A DNA stretch of 64,000 nt from Bog-756 sp963745955 (GCA_963745955.1 CAVUZI010000011.1:1240001-1304000), one strand, 5' to 3'. Positions 33,610-43,033 are shown, counted from the first letter of the stretch. Numbers and translations are program-made. Notes: generated from the letters alone by a model not told the origin.

Positions 33610-35979
33610 TCAGGCGGCGACCTGGCCGGCGTCCGGAGTCCCCGCCGCCCCCGCGCCCTCGTCCGACAGCGCGGCGCCGAGCACCTCGCTGATGTCCGAC
33701 GCCAGTTGGAAGGTCATCTCTTCGCGCACTGCTTCGGGAACATCCTCGAGATCGGGTCCGTTGCGGACCGGAAGTACGACGTGCGTCAACCCGGCCCGGT
33801 GGGCGGCGAGAACCTTCTGGCGGACCCCGCCGATGGGAAGAACCCTGCCCTGCAGGGTGACCTCGCCGGTCATACCCAACACCGACCTGACCGGCACGCC
33901 GCGGAGCAGGCTCACCAGCGCGGTGGTCATCGTGACCCCAGCAGAGGGCCCGTCCTTCGGGATGGCCCCGGCGGGGACGTGGACGTGGAACCGCTTGCCG
34001 GCGAACACCGTCGGGTTGATGTCCAACTCCGACGCGTGCGAGCGCACATAGGAGAGGGCGATCTCCGCCGACTCCTTCATGACGTCGCCTAGTTGCCCGG
34101 TCAGGGTCAGACCCTCCGGTCCGTCCATCATCGTCGCCTCCACATAGAGCACGTCGCCACCGGTTCCGGTGACGGCCAGCCCGGTGGCCACGCCGGGGAC
34201 AGCGGTCCGGTCCGCCGCCTCGAAGAAGAAGCGCGGGCGGCCGAGCCACTCGCGGACATCGTCGGCGTCGACCGTCAGGGGCGACCCCGACCCGGCGCCG
34301 TCCGAAGCGATGCGAGCGGCGACCTTGCGCAGGAGCCGGCCGAGCTCGCGCTCGAGCGAGCGAACGCCAGCTTCACGGGTGTAGTCACCCACGATGACCC
34401 GAAGGGCGTCGTCGGTGATGACGACCTCGTCGCCGCCCAGGGCGGCGCGATCGAGTTGGCGACCGACCAGGTGGTGGCGCGCGATGGCCACCTTCTCGTC
34501 CTCGGTGTAGCCATCGAGACGGATGATCTCCATCCGGTCGAGCAGCGCCCCGGGAATGGTGTCGACCATGTTGGCGGTGGCGATGAACAGGACCTTGGAC
34601 AGATCCAGCTCGACCTCGAGGTAGTGGTCGCGGAAGGTGTGGTTCTGGGCCGGATCCAAGACCTCGAGCAGGGCCGAGGACGGGTCTCCCCGATAGTCGG
34701 CTCCGAGCTTGTCCACCTCGTCGAGGACGATCACCGGGTTCATCGTCCCCGCCTCGCGCAGGGCGCGCACCAGCCTGCCGGGCTGGGCACCCACGTAGGT
34801 CCGGCGGTGGCCGCGGATCTCAGCCTCGTCCCGGACACCGCCCAGTGCCACCCGGACGAAGGATCGCCCGAGGGCGCGGGCCACCGACTCGCCCAGCGAT
34901 GTCTTGCCCACCCCGGGAGGGCCGACGAGGGCCAGAATGGCGCCCGCGCCACGCCCGCCCACCGGGGCCAGGCCGCGCTCGGCCTGGAGCTTGCGCACGG
35001 CCAGATGCTCGAGGATGCGATCCTTCACATCGCGTAGACCGTCATGGTCCTCGTCGAGGATGCGCGACGCTTCGACCACGTCGAGCCGGTCCTCGGACTG
35101 CTCGCCCCAGGGAAGCTCGAGCACCGTATCCAGCCAGGTCCGGATCCACCCGTGCTCGGGGTTCTGCTCGCTCATCCGCTCGAGCTTGTCGATCTCGCGG
35201 TCGACCGCCTTGCGCACGGCTTCGGGTAGGTCCCTGCCCTCGACCCGCCCGCGGTAGTCGTCGGGTGCATTCTCGTCACCCGACCCGAGCTGTCCCAGCT
35301 CCTTGCGGATCGACTCGAGCTGGCGCCTCAGCAGGAACTCGCGCTGGGTCTTCTCCATGCCCTCTTCGACGTCGGTCTTGATCCGCTCGCGCAGCGTGAG
35401 ATCGGCGAGGACCTCGCGGGCCCAGGCGATGACCAGTCGCAGCCGTTGCTCGACATCGACGGTCTCGAGGACCTCGACCTTCTGGGCCAGGGACAGATCG
35501 GGAGAGTAGCCGGACATGTCGGCCACGCGGCCCGGGTCGGTCACGTCGGCCAGGCGTTCGGCCAGTCGCCCCGCACCCCGGCCCAGGAGGATGTTCTCGA
35601 CCACGGCCCGGTACTCGCGTGCCAGCTCGGTTGCCTCTTCGGTCACCGGGACCTCGGCGATGTGCTCGACCTCGACCCAGAGGGCCTGTCCGGTGCCGGG
35701 CACCGCCGTGCCCAGCCGGGCCCGGTCGATGCCCCGCACGGCCACGGCCGGCATCCCACCGGGTAGCTCGCCGGTCTCCATGACCTCGGAGACCACCCCG
35801 ATCGACGCGTAACGCCCGTCGATGAAGGGGACGATCACGAAATGGCCCCCTGCCGCCTCGGCGGCCTCGGCGGCCGCCTTCGCCTCGTCCGACTCCAAAG
35901 CCATGGTGAAGACCATGCCCGGGAGCACCACCCCCGAGGTCAGGGGCAGAAGTGGCAGGTTCTCAGTCAATTCGTCCAT
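33610..35979 (-). CDS. lon: ATP-dependent Lon protease
   Basis: 789 residues in the full Lon A-type order. The N-terminal substrate-binding domain begins LPLLPLTSGVVLPGMVFTM. The AAA+ domain has Walker A VGPPGVGKTSLGESVARAL and Walker B NPVIVLDEVDKLG. The proteolytic domain has Ser in PKDGPSAGVTM (about residue 678) and Lys in GGVRQKVLAA (about 721). It degrades misfolded and regulatory proteins. GGAGGA just before ATG 35979 fixes the start over an upstream ATG at 36003. Overlapping inverted repeats upstream suggest stress control. Confidence 0.96.
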   Translation of the reverse strand: MDELTENLPLLPLTSGVVLPGMVFTMALESDEAKAAAEAAEAAGGHFVIVPFIDGRYASIGVVSEVMETGELPGGMPAVAVRGIDRARLGTAVPGTGQALWVEVEHIAEVPVTEEATELAREYRAVVENILLGRGAGRLAERLADVTDPGRVADMSGYSPDLSLAQKVEVLETVDVEQRLRLVIAWAREVLADLTLRERIKTDVEEGMEKTQREFLLRRQLESIRKELGQLGSGDENAPDDYRGRVEGRDLPEAVRKAVDREIDKLERMSEQNPEHGWIRTWLDTVLELPWGEQSEDRLDVVEASRILDEDHDGLRDVKDRILEHLAVRKLQAERGLAPVGGRGAGAILALVGPPGVGKTSLGESVARALGRSFVRVALGGVRDEAEIRGHRRTYVGAQPGRLVRALREAGTMNPVIVLDEVDKLGADYRGDPSSALLEVLDPAQNHTFRDHYLEVELDLSKVLFIATANMVDTIPGALLDRMEIIRLDGYTEDEKVAIARHHLVGRQLDRAALGGDEVVITDDALRVIVGDYTREAGVRSLERELGRLLRKVAARIASDGAGSGSPLTVDADDVREWLGRPRFFFEAADRTAVPGVATGLAVTGTGGDVLYVEATMMDGPEGLTLTGQLGDVMKESAEIALSYVRSHASELDINPTVFAGKRFHVHVPAGAIPKDGPSAGVTMTTALVSLLRGVPVRSVLGMTGEVTLQGRVLPIGGVRQKVLAAHRAGLTHVVLPVRNGPDLEDVPEAVREEMTFQLASDISEVLGAALSDEGAGAAGTPDAGQVAA

Positions 35980-35997
35980 CGTTCCTCCGAAATTCAC

Positions 35998-36025
35998 CAG
36001 CACTGTGCTGTTGAGTGGTCAACAG
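35998..36025. promoter_or_regulatory. Overlapping inverted repeats upstream of lon
   Basis: CTGTTGA (36008-36014) and TCAACAG (36019-36025) form a perfect 7-bp dyad with a 4-base centre. It overlaps a second dyad, CAGCAC (35998-36003) with GTGCTG (36005-36010). They lie 19-46 bases before the lon start. TTGAGTGGTCAA resembles half of an HspR HAIR element. An actinobacterial heat-shock operator is inferred. Confidence 0.45.
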
Positions 36026-36138
36026 ATAAGTCGAACGTGTATTCCCCTTCGTGCCTGGATGGGTCCGGAGGCGGTGTCGCCGCTCGGGCCGCCCCGAAAC
36101 CCGGCACCTGCCGGAAACACTCCGGCAATCAGGAGGAA

Positions 36139-37950
36139 ATGCAGGTGGGGCACCATAACCAGATGGACCCATCCCTCGGCCAGCCTCGGGAAGGCCACGT
36201 GATCGTCTGCGGTCTCCAGGGCGTCGGTTTGCGGATGGTCGAGCAGCTCAACCAGGCCGGGGTGGACGTGGTGGTGGTCGACGACGAGCCCGAGCAGCGT
36301 CTGGTCCGGGTGGTCGAGGCGTGGGGCATCCCCTACATCGTCGGGAGCCCCCGGATCGGCGGTGTCCTCGAGGAGGCGGGGTTGTCGACCGCCCGCGCCG
36401 TCGTGTGTGCAGAGCGCACCGAGGTCCAGACCCTCGAGACCGCCCTCCTCGTCAGCGAGGTGCGCCCCGAGATCCGGGTCGTCGTGCAGTTGGCCAATGC
36501 CGCCGTGGGAGCGGCTGTCTCCCAGGTCACCGGGCCCGGCACCGTTCTCGACGTGGCCGCCCTGGCCGCACCCTCCATCGTCGAAGCCTGCCTGGGCAGC
36601 GATTCCTTCCAGATCGAACTGGCCGGTACCCGGTTCATGACCGCCGAGGTCGAGGTGGAGCGGTACGCATCGTTGCGGGCGCTGTTCGGGTCCCTGGCCC
36701 CGGTGGCCGTGGTGCCGTCGGACGGATCGGACACCGTGGCCTGCCCGGGCCGCGATCACGCGGTGTCGATCGGGGACCGGGTGACGGTGCTCGGCACCCC
36801 CGGGGAGCTGAGCCAAGCCGGCATCGCCATGCGAAGCGACGACGGTGGCCAGGGGCCGCGTTCGAGGTCCTCGACCCGGCCCGGGTTCGTCCGGCGGATG
36901 GCCGGGGTGGTGGGCTCGGACGCCAACACCACACTGCGTTTCGCCGTGGGGGCCGCCGCCGTGTTGGTGGCGATGTCGGTGGTGATCCTCCGTCTCGCCT
37001 ACCACACCCCCCACGGTGGTCACGTGTCCGTTCTCGTCGCCCTCTACTTCACCGTGGAGACCATCTCCACGGTGGGGTTCGGAGACCTCTATTTCTCCGG
37101 CCAGTCCACCGGCATCCTCGTCTTCGGGATCTTCCTCATGGTCATGGGGGCCACGCTGCTCACCACCGTCTTCGCCCTCATCACCAACCTCCTGGTCTCG
37201 TGGCGCATCGAGCAGTCCCTCGGCCGACAGCACCTGGTGGGAATCGAGGGTCACGTGGTGGTGATCGGACTGGGCTCGGTCGGCATCCGGGTGCTCGAGG
37301 GCCTGCAGGCCGAGGGGCGTGAGGTCGTCGTGGTGGAGCGGAACGAGAACAACAGGTTTTTGAACCAGGCCCGGGCCCGTGGGGTACCGGTGCTCATCGC
37401 AGATTCCACCCAACGCCAGACCCTCGAGGATGCCAACGTCCACGCGGCTTCGGCTGTGGCCGTCCTGACCAGCGACGACCTCACCAACATCGAAACCGGC
37501 CTGGCCGTCCGCGACTTCCTGGGCGACCGATGGGTGCGTGTCCCGGTCGTGCTCAGGGTCTTCGACCGCGCCCTCGGTCACACCGTCGAGCACCACTTCG
37601 ACTTCCGCCACGTGCGCTCGACGTCGGCTCTGGCCGCCCCCCGGTTCGTGGGCGCCGCCCTCGGCCTCGACATCCTCGGATCATTCACGGTGGGAGGGCA
37701 ACCCTTTCTGGTCGGACGACTGACCGTGGACCCTGGGCGCGGGCTCGACGGCCTGGCCATGCAGGACCTGCCGGCCCGGACGCGGGTGATCGCTCTGAGC
37801 CGGGCGGCGGACGGAGGCCGTCTCGAGCACCCACCGCGGCGGGGCACCCGCTTCGCTCCCGGTGACGAGGCATATCTGCTGGGCCCGTATGAGGAGCTCC
37901 TCCGGGTCCTGCGCCACCAGCACGAGGGCGATGTCGGCTCGGCGGTGTAA
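36139..37950 (+). CDS. RCK-channel-RCK potassium channel protein (TrkA-N / ion channel fusion)
   Basis: About 603 residues. An N-terminal RCK/TrkA-N domain (HVIVCGLQGVGLRMVEQLNQAG) is followed by two transmembrane helices around a pore with the K+ selectivity filter TVGFGD at about residue 312 (Ion_trans_2), then a second RCK domain (HVVVIGLGSVGIRVLEGLQ) and a TrkA-C-like end. A K+ channel gated by nucleotide or ion is expected. AGGAGG (36131-36136) is very close to ATG 36139. GTG 36145, 8 bases from the site, is an equally good start. Confidence 0.88.
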   Translation: MQVGHHNQMDPSLGQPREGHVIVCGLQGVGLRMVEQLNQAGVDVVVVDDEPEQRLVRVVEAWGIPYIVGSPRIGGVLEEAGLSTARAVVCAERTEVQTLETALLVSEVRPEIRVVVQLANAAVGAAVSQVTGPGTVLDVAALAAPSIVEACLGSDSFQIELAGTRFMTAEVEVERYASLRALFGSLAPVAVVPSDGSDTVACPGRDHAVSIGDRVTVLGTPGELSQAGIAMRSDDGGQGPRSRSSTRPGFVRRMAGVVGSDANTTLRFAVGAAAVLVAMSVVILRLAYHTPHGGHVSVLVALYFTVETISTVGFGDLYFSGQSTGILVFGIFLMVMGATLLTTVFALITNLLVSWRIEQSLGRQHLVGIEGHVVVIGLGSVGIRVLEGLQAEGREVVVVERNENNRFLNQARARGVPVLIADSTQRQTLEDANVHAASAVAVLTSDDLTNIETGLAVRDFLGDRWVRVPVVLRVFDRALGHTVEHHFDFRHVRSTSALAAPRFVGAALGLDILGSFTVGGQPFLVGRLTVDPGRGLDGLAMQDLPARTRVIALSRAADGGRLEHPPRRGTRFAPGDEAYLLGPYEELLRVLRHQHEGDVGSAV

Positions 37951-37958
37951 CGCCGAGA

Positions 37959-38035
37959 GTTCATCCCCAGAGCACCTGATGTTCGTGCTCCGTTCACTGG
38001 GGGTTCGCCCGACGTTCATCTCCGATGGGTACGGT
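37959..38035 (+). promoter_or_regulatory. PHO box array and promoter of pstSCAB
   Basis: Four contiguous 11-bp direct repeats of form GTTCnnnnnnn start at 37981, 37992, 38003 and 38014, and another begins 22 bp upstream at 37959, in the same phase. This is the known 11-bp PHO-box arrangement bound by PhoP/PhoB-type regulators. The last unit plus 11 bases (38014-38035) ends in TACGGT, a -10-like hexamer. The pstS start is 85 bases downstream. Confidence 0.85.
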
Positions 38036-38042
38036 CGCAAGC

Positions 38043-38061
38043 GGGGTGCTTCTTGCACCCC
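38043..38061 (+). terminator. Hairpin in the pstS leader
   Basis: GGGGTGC (38043-38049) and GCACCCC (38055-38061) form a 7-bp stem with a 5-base loop, followed by attttgttt. It looks like an intrinsic terminator. It lies after the PHO promoter, so it is either a leader attenuator or the terminator of the upstream channel gene. Confidence 0.55.
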
Positions 38062-38119
38062 ATTTTGTTTGCGGTCGGAACGACGGCCGCAGAATGCTGA
38101 CACGGAGGTTCCAGCACCA

Positions 38120-39310
38120 GTGGACTCGATCCTGACCCCTCTCCCACCGAGGGGGCCGCGCCGCAAGGCGACCCATCTCCTCATCGCAAGCCTGGTTGCC
38201 GCGGGCACGTTGCTGGCCGCCTGCAGCTCGTCGTCTACACCCTCGACCACGACGGTGCCCCCCGGGGGCAAATTGAGCGCCAGCAACGCCGCCTTCATCG
38301 CCGCCGACCTCAAGGCTCCCTCGGGCTCGCTGACCGCGGCCGGATCGACGTTCGTCCAGCCCTTCTTCACCAAGGCCTTCTACACCTACACCGGGCTCAA
38401 CTCCGGTCTGCAGGTCAACTACTCCGGTGTGGGCAGCGGCACGGGCATCACCGACTTCGAGTCCGGGTCGGTCGACTTCGCCGCCTCCGACGTGCCCATG
38501 TCGAGCTCCGACCTGGCCAAGATGCCGGCGTCGGCCGGCAAGGTCATCCAGATCCCGGACATCCTCGGCGGTGTCAGCGTCTCCTACAACCTGCCCGGCG
38601 TGACCAAGCGGCTGCGGTTGGACGCCCCCACACTGGCCGGCATCTTCGACGGCTCCATCAAGACCTGGAACGCCCCGCAGATGAAAGCCCTCAACCCCGG
38701 GGTGACCCTGCCCTCCAACAGCATCGTGCCCGAGGTGCGGGCCGACAGCTCGGGTACCACCTACATCTTCACCGACTACCTGGCGGTGGCCGCCCCGACC
38801 GTGTGGAAGCTGGGTACGAGCAAGACCATCGCCTGGCCGTCGGTGGCCATCGCCACGCCCAAGAACTCGGGTGTGGCGTCGAGCATCAAGTCGACCCCGT
38901 ACTCGATCGGCTACGTCGAGCTGGCCTACGCCCTGCAGAACAACTTCACCTTCGCGGCCATCAAGAACGCCGCCGGAATGTACGTGGTGCCCTCGCAGGT
39001 CAGTGTGGCCGCCGACGCCGACCAGAGGCTCGGTGTCACCTCGACCGACTTCTCCATCGTCAACGAGCCGGGTGCGGCCAGCTACCCGATCGCCGGTTAC
39101 AGCTGGGCCATCCTCTTGCAGCACCAGAAGAGCGCGACGACGGGCGCGCAGGTGGTCAAGGTCCTCGACTGGACCACCCATACCGGCGGTGGCCAGGACC
39201 AGGCGTCGGGACTCGGCTACGTCGTGCTCCCGCCCGGGCTCCAGAACTCCAATCGGTCCGCGTTGCTGACGGTCACGGGCCCGAGCGGGCAGGCCCTGCT
39301 GACCAAGTGA
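38120..39310 (+). CDS. pstS: Phosphate ABC transporter substrate-binding lipoprotein PstS
   Basis: 396 residues from GTG 38120. The signal peptide ends in the lipobox LLAAC with Cys35, followed by a Ser/Thr-rich linker. The phosphate-binding fold has AGSTFVQPFFTKAF, VNYSGVGSGTGITDFESGSVDFAASDVPM (in parts: VNYSGVGSGTGI, then DFAASDVPM) and RADSSGTTYIFTDYL. It captures phosphate outside the membrane for PstCAB. First gene of pstSCAB, preceded by a PHO-box promoter. Confidence 0.95.
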   Translation: MDSILTPLPPRGPRRKATHLLIASLVAAGTLLAACSSSSTPSTTTVPPGGKLSASNAAFIAADLKAPSGSLTAAGSTFVQPFFTKAFYTYTGLNSGLQVNYSGVGSGTGITDFESGSVDFAASDVPMSSSDLAKMPASAGKVIQIPDILGGVSVSYNLPGVTKRLRLDAPTLAGIFDGSIKTWNAPQMKALNPGVTLPSNSIVPEVRADSSGTTYIFTDYLAVAAPTVWKLGTSKTIAWPSVAIATPKNSGVASSIKSTPYSIGYVELAYALQNNFTFAAIKNAAGMYVVPSQVSVAADADQRLGVTSTDFSIVNEPGAASYPIAGYSWAILLQHQKSATTGAQVVKVLDWTTHTGGGQDQASGLGYVVLPPGLQNSNRSALLTVTGPSGQALLTK

Positions 39311-39357
39311 ATTCGCCGGGTCCAAGACCCACGTCCGCGAGGGGCTGACCGAACACC

Positions 39358-40329
39358 GTGACGACCGTCGACACAGCGGCACCACACGTCGGGATGCCCG
39401 GACGGCGCCGCTCGATGCCCAACGGTGCCTACCGGGGGGTCCTCATCGCCGCGGCGGGGGTCTTCGTCGCCCTGGTGGTGTGGTACCTGGTCTCGATCAT
39501 CGTCCAGTCCAAGCCGGCCTTCTCCACGCTCGGCTTCTCGTGGATCTTCGAAACGGTCTGGGACCCGAACCGGAACAAATTCGGACTGCTCCCGTTCATC
39601 CTCGGGACCGTCGAGACCACCGCCATCGCCCTCGTGCTGGCCGTGCCCATCGGCCTCGGCACCGCCATCGCCCTCGCCCACCTGGTCCCGGACCGGCTGC
39701 GGCCACCCCTGTCCACCGCGGTGGAGCTGCTGGCGGCCGTGCCCAGCGTGGTCTACGGCCTGTGGGGCCTGATCGTGCTCGCCCCGGTGTTCAGGAGCAC
39801 GGTCGAGCCCTTTCTGACCTCGGTGCTCGGGTGGACCGGGCTGTTCAACGGTCCGGATGACGGGGTCGGGGTCCTGCTGGCCGGGGTCATCCTGTTCGTG
39901 ATGGTGCTGCCCACCATGGTGGCCATCTCCCGCGACGTGCTGGTGGTCGTGCCCAAGGAGCAGGTGGAGGGGGCGCTGGCCCTGGGCGCGACCCGCTGGC
40001 AGGTGCTGCGCAAGGTGGTGGTCCCCGGTGCCCGTACCGGCATCCTCGGCGGCTTCACCCTGGCCATGGGTCGGGCGCTGGGTGAGACCGTGGCCGTGGC
40101 CCTGGTCATCGGCAACTCGCCCTATATCGCCCACTCGGTCAAGGCCCCGGCGGCCACCCTGGCCTCGCTCATCGTCAACAACTTCGGCGAGGCCACCGGT
40201 ACCGAGCTGGCCGCCCTCTTCGGAGCGGCCTTGGTGCTCCTGGTCATCGGGATCTCCGTCAACGTCCTGGCGCGGTGGTTGGTGCGGTCGACCGCCCGGG
40301 GCAGCGCGGCATCGGTTGCGGTGGCCTGA
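39358..40329 (+). CDS. pstC: Phosphate ABC transporter permease PstC
   Basis: 323 residues with six hydrophobic segments and the binding-protein-dependent transport motif EGALALGATRWQVLRKVVVPGA that contacts the ATPase (in parts: EGALALGATRW, then VVVPGARTGILGG). LLAAVPSVVYGLWGL is PstC-typical. GTG 39358 is the start. Its stop overlaps the pstA start by one base (TGATG). Confidence 0.95.
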   Translation: MTTVDTAAPHVGMPGRRRSMPNGAYRGVLIAAAGVFVALVVWYLVSIIVQSKPAFSTLGFSWIFETVWDPNRNKFGLLPFILGTVETTAIALVLAVPIGLGTAIALAHLVPDRLRPPLSTAVELLAAVPSVVYGLWGLIVLAPVFRSTVEPFLTSVLGWTGLFNGPDDGVGVLLAGVILFVMVLPTMVAISRDVLVVVPKEQVEGALALGATRWQVLRKVVVPGARTGILGGFTLAMGRALGETVAVALVIGNSPYIAHSVKAPAATLASLIVNNFGEATGTELAALFGAALVLLVIGISVNVLARWLVRSTARGSAASVAVA

Positions 40330-41243
40330 TGGCGTCCACCCTCACCTTCGACGCCCCGTTGGACCCGATGCTCCAGCGACGCCGGGAGATCCAGGCCGTG
40401 GCCGCGGCAACGCTCCGCCGGCGCAAGAATTACTCGCGGATCGCGGTGGGCGTGTGCTGGGTGTTCCTCGGGATCGCCATCGTCCCGCTGGTCGCCGTGG
40501 TCGCCTACGTGGTGATCAAGGGACTTCCTGCATGGAACGCCGACTTCTTCACCCACCCCACGACGCCCGAGGGCATACCGGGGGGCGGCGTGTCCAACGC
40601 CATCGTGGGCACGGCGGTGATCGGGCTCATCGCCACCGCGGTGACGGTGCCCCTCGGGCTCACCTGCGGCCTGTTTCTGGCCTCGTCGGAGGGGCGCGTC
40701 GCCTCAGCCGTCCGCTTCACCGCCGATGTCATGACCGGGGTCCCCTCGATCACCATCGGCATCTTCGGGTATATCGCCATCGTCAAGAATTTCGGCTACA
40801 GCGGGCTGGCCGGTGCGTTCGCCATCGGGATCGTGATGCTCCCGGTGATCATCCGGGCCGGCGAGACCGCCTACCGCGGCGTGCCCTACAGCTTGAGCGA
40901 GGCCGCCCTGGCCCTCGGTGCCCGCAACTCCACCATCGCCAGACGCGTGGTGGTGCCGTCGGCCATGCCCGGGGTCATCACCGGTGTGCTGCTGGCCGTG
41001 GCCCGCGGCCTGGGTGAGACCGCACCCCTGTTGCTGACCATCTTCGGCAACCAGTACATGCAGTGGAACCCGACGAAGGCGATCGACGCCCTTCCCCTGG
41101 TGATCTTCAACAACAGCAGCCAGCCCTATGCCGATCTGGTACAGATCGCATGGGGGGCGGCGTTGCTCCTGATGGTGGTGGTCCTGGTGCTCAGCATCGG
41201 CAGCCGGGTCACCGCCGCCTTCCTGCAGAAAGAGAAACAATGA
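40329..41243 (+). CDS. pstA: Phosphate ABC transporter permease PstA
   Basis: 304 residues from ATG 40329. Six membrane segments, TGVPSITIGIFGYIAIV and the cytoplasmic loop SEAALALGARNSTIARRVVVPSA typical of PstA (in parts: SEAALALGARNS, then RRVVVPSAMPG). It pairs with PstC in the membrane. Its stop overlaps the pstB start by 3 bases (ATGA). Confidence 0.95.
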   Translation: MASTLTFDAPLDPMLQRRREIQAVAAATLRRRKNYSRIAVGVCWVFLGIAIVPLVAVVAYVVIKGLPAWNADFFTHPTTPEGIPGGGVSNAIVGTAVIGLIATAVTVPLGLTCGLFLASSEGRVASAVRFTADVMTGVPSITIGIFGYIAIVKNFGYSGLAGAFAIGIVMLPVIIRAGETAYRGVPYSLSEAALALGARNSTIARRVVVPSAMPGVITGVLLAVARGLGETAPLLLTIFGNQYMQWNPTKAIDALPLVIFNNSSQPYADLVQIAWGAALLLMVVVLVLSIGSRVTAAFLQKEKQ

Positions 41244-42097
41244 TCGATCCGACCCCCGCTTCACCGAGGATGGACGAGAGTGTGAGTGTGAACACCGGCG
41301 AGGTCCTGATGGAGCGACCGGCGGGCGACCCGGTGATGCGGCTGCGGGACGTGGCCGTCGCCTTCTCGGGCCGAACCGCGGTCCGCGATGTCACCTTCGA
41401 CGTCCATGCCGGCGAGATCACCGCCCTCATCGGGCCGTCCGGGTCGGGCAAGACCACGCTGCTCCGTGCCCTCAACCGGATGCAGGACACCGTGCGGACC
41501 GCATCTGTCACCGGGAGCATCCACCTCGGCGACCTCGATGTCTATGCCGCGTCGACCGATGCCACACTGCTCCGGACGCGGGTGGGCATGGTCTTCCAGC
41601 GCCCGAACCCGTTCCCAACCATGAGCATCTACGAAAACGCCGTGGCCGGGCTCAGGTTCAACGGGGTGCGCAAGAAGGCGCTTCTCGACGAGGCGGCCGA
41701 GTCGGCCCTGATCGCCGCCGCCCTGTGGGACAGCGTGCGCGACCGGTTGAAGACCCACGCCAGCACCCTGTCGGGTGGGGAGCAACAGCGCCTGTGCATC
41801 GCCCGGGCCCTGGCCGTGGAGCCCGAGGTGTTGTTGATGGACGAGCCCACCTCGGCACTCGACCCGATCGCCACCAAGCGGATCGAAGAGCTGGTCGGGG
41901 AGCTCAAGCACCGGGTGACCATTGTCATCGTCACCCACAACATGCAACAGGCCATGCGGGTCTCCGACCGCTGTGCCTTCCTGCTGATGGGCGAGGACAA
42001 GGCCGGCAAGCTCATCGAATTCGGACCCACCGCCAAGCTGTTCAGCGAGCCCACCGACCCCCGGACGCTGGACTACGTCAACGGTCGGTTCGGCTAG
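41240..42097 (+). CDS. pstB: Phosphate ABC transporter ATP-binding protein PstB
   Basis: 285 residues. Walker A GPSGSGKTT (65-73), the PstB-specific VGMVFQRPNPFPTMSIYENA (Q-loop), signature LSGGEQQRLCIARALA and Walker B VLLMDEPTSALDP are present. It powers PstCA. The N-terminus has about 30 extra residues before MRLRDVAVAF. It is last in pstSCAB, with no phoU after it. The next gene is convergent. Confidence 0.96.
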   Translation: MIDPTPASPRMDESVSVNTGEVLMERPAGDPVMRLRDVAVAFSGRTAVRDVTFDVHAGEITALIGPSGSGKTTLLRALNRMQDTVRTASVTGSIHLGDLDVYAASTDATLLRTRVGMVFQRPNPFPTMSIYENAVAGLRFNGVRKKALLDEAAESALIAAALWDSVRDRLKTHASTLSGGEQQRLCIARALAVEPEVLLMDEPTSALDPIATKRIEELVGELKHRVTIVIVTHNMQQAMRVSDRCAFLLMGEDKAGKLIEFGPTAKLFSEPTDPRTLDYVNGRFG

Positions 42098-42125
42098 GGA
42101 CGACCGGACGCTGACTGCCGACCGG

Positions 42126-42144
42126 GGCCCGGACAGCCCGGGCC
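42126..42144. terminator. GC-rich hairpin between convergent pstB and response-regulator gene
   Basis: GGCCCGG (42126-42132) pairs with CCGGGCC (42138-42144) around a 5-base loop in the 66-base intergenic gap. No U-tract, so the terminator call is tentative. Confidence 0.45.
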
Positions 42145-42163
42145 GGGAGCCCAGACCGGATCG

Positions 42164-43009
42164 CTAGGCCGAGACCGGCTGGGCACGGTCGGGACGACCC
42201 GACCGGTCCAGCTCGAACACCTGCGGGGACGGCGGTGTGGGACGGGCGCCATCGGGGTCGATCCGGAAACCGACGCCCCGGACCGTGACGATGAAGTGGG
42301 GTTGGGCGGGATCCGGCTCGAGCTTGGCCCGGAGCCGGTGGATGTGGGTGTCGAGGGTCCGACTGTCCGAGAGGTAGCGATCTGGCCACAACAGGTCGAT
42401 GAGCTCGGCCCGCGTGCGGACCCGGCGGGCCGGGGAGAGCAGCACCGCCAACAGGTCGAATTCGCGCCGGGACAGGTGGGTCTGACGCCTGTCGACGGTC
42501 ACCTCGCGGCGGACGAAGTCGACGGTGACGGTCCCGAACGCGGCGTTTGGACGCTGGTCGGAGAGGTCTCGATCGGCGTTCGGCCCGCCTGCGGTGGGAG
42601 GAACAGGCTCCAGGAAGGGCGTGGCCTGCGGTGACACCCGGCGAAGGATTGCCTGGATCCGGGCCACCAGCTCCCGCAGGTGAAATGGCTTGGTCACGTA
42701 GTCCGACGCTCCGAGCTCGAGACCGAGGACCACGTCGAGCTCGGTGTCCACGGCGCTGACCATCACGATCGGCACCTGGGACATGGCCCGCATCCGGCGG
42801 CAGACCTCCATCCCGTGCATGCCGGGCAACAGCATGTCGAGGAGCACGATGTCCGGAGGTCGGTCTGCGAACAGTCGCAGACCCTCGGAGCCGTCGGGGG
42901 CGACATCCACGTCGAAACCCTCCAGGCTGAGCCCCGAGGAGAGCGCCGCACGGTAGGACTCTTCATCCTCGACCACCAGAACTCTGATGTTCTCTGCGAC
43001 GGCGTCCAT
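42164..43009 (-). CDS. OmpR/PhoB-type response regulator, copy 1 (candidate phosphate regulator)
   Basis: 281 residues. The receiver domain has acidic pocket VVEDE, phospho-acceptor Asp58 (VLLDMLLPGMHG), Ser85 and Lys107 (YVTKPF). The C-terminal winged helix has LSRREFDLLAVLL and DSRTLDTHIHRLRAKLE, plus VRGVGFRI. It resembles RegX3/PhoB. It sits next to pstSCAB and has a pstS-like promoter, so phosphate control and autoregulation are inferred. No kinase gene is adjacent. The C-terminal about 25 residues are an unstructured tail. Confidence 0.92.
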   Translation of the reverse strand: MDAVAENIRVLVVEDEESYRAALSSGLSLEGFDVDVAPDGSEGLRLFADRPPDIVLLDMLLPGMHGMEVCRRMRAMSQVPIVMVSAVDTELDVVLGLELGASDYVTKPFHLRELVARIQAILRRVSPQATPFLEPVPPTAGGPNADRDLSDQRPNAAFGTVTVDFVRREVTVDRRQTHLSRREFDLLAVLLSPARRVRTRAELIDLLWPDRYLSDSRTLDTHIHRLRAKLEPDPAQPHFIVTVRGVGFRIDPDGARPTPPSPQVFELDRSGRPDRAQPVSA

Positions 43010-43033
43010 GGGCAGGGGCGACCTCCAGGGCTG

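Noticed and set aside
36139..37950. Separate TrkA and channel genes
   Set aside because: One uninterrupted frame with normal codon use spans both RCK domains and the pore, so one protein is more likely.
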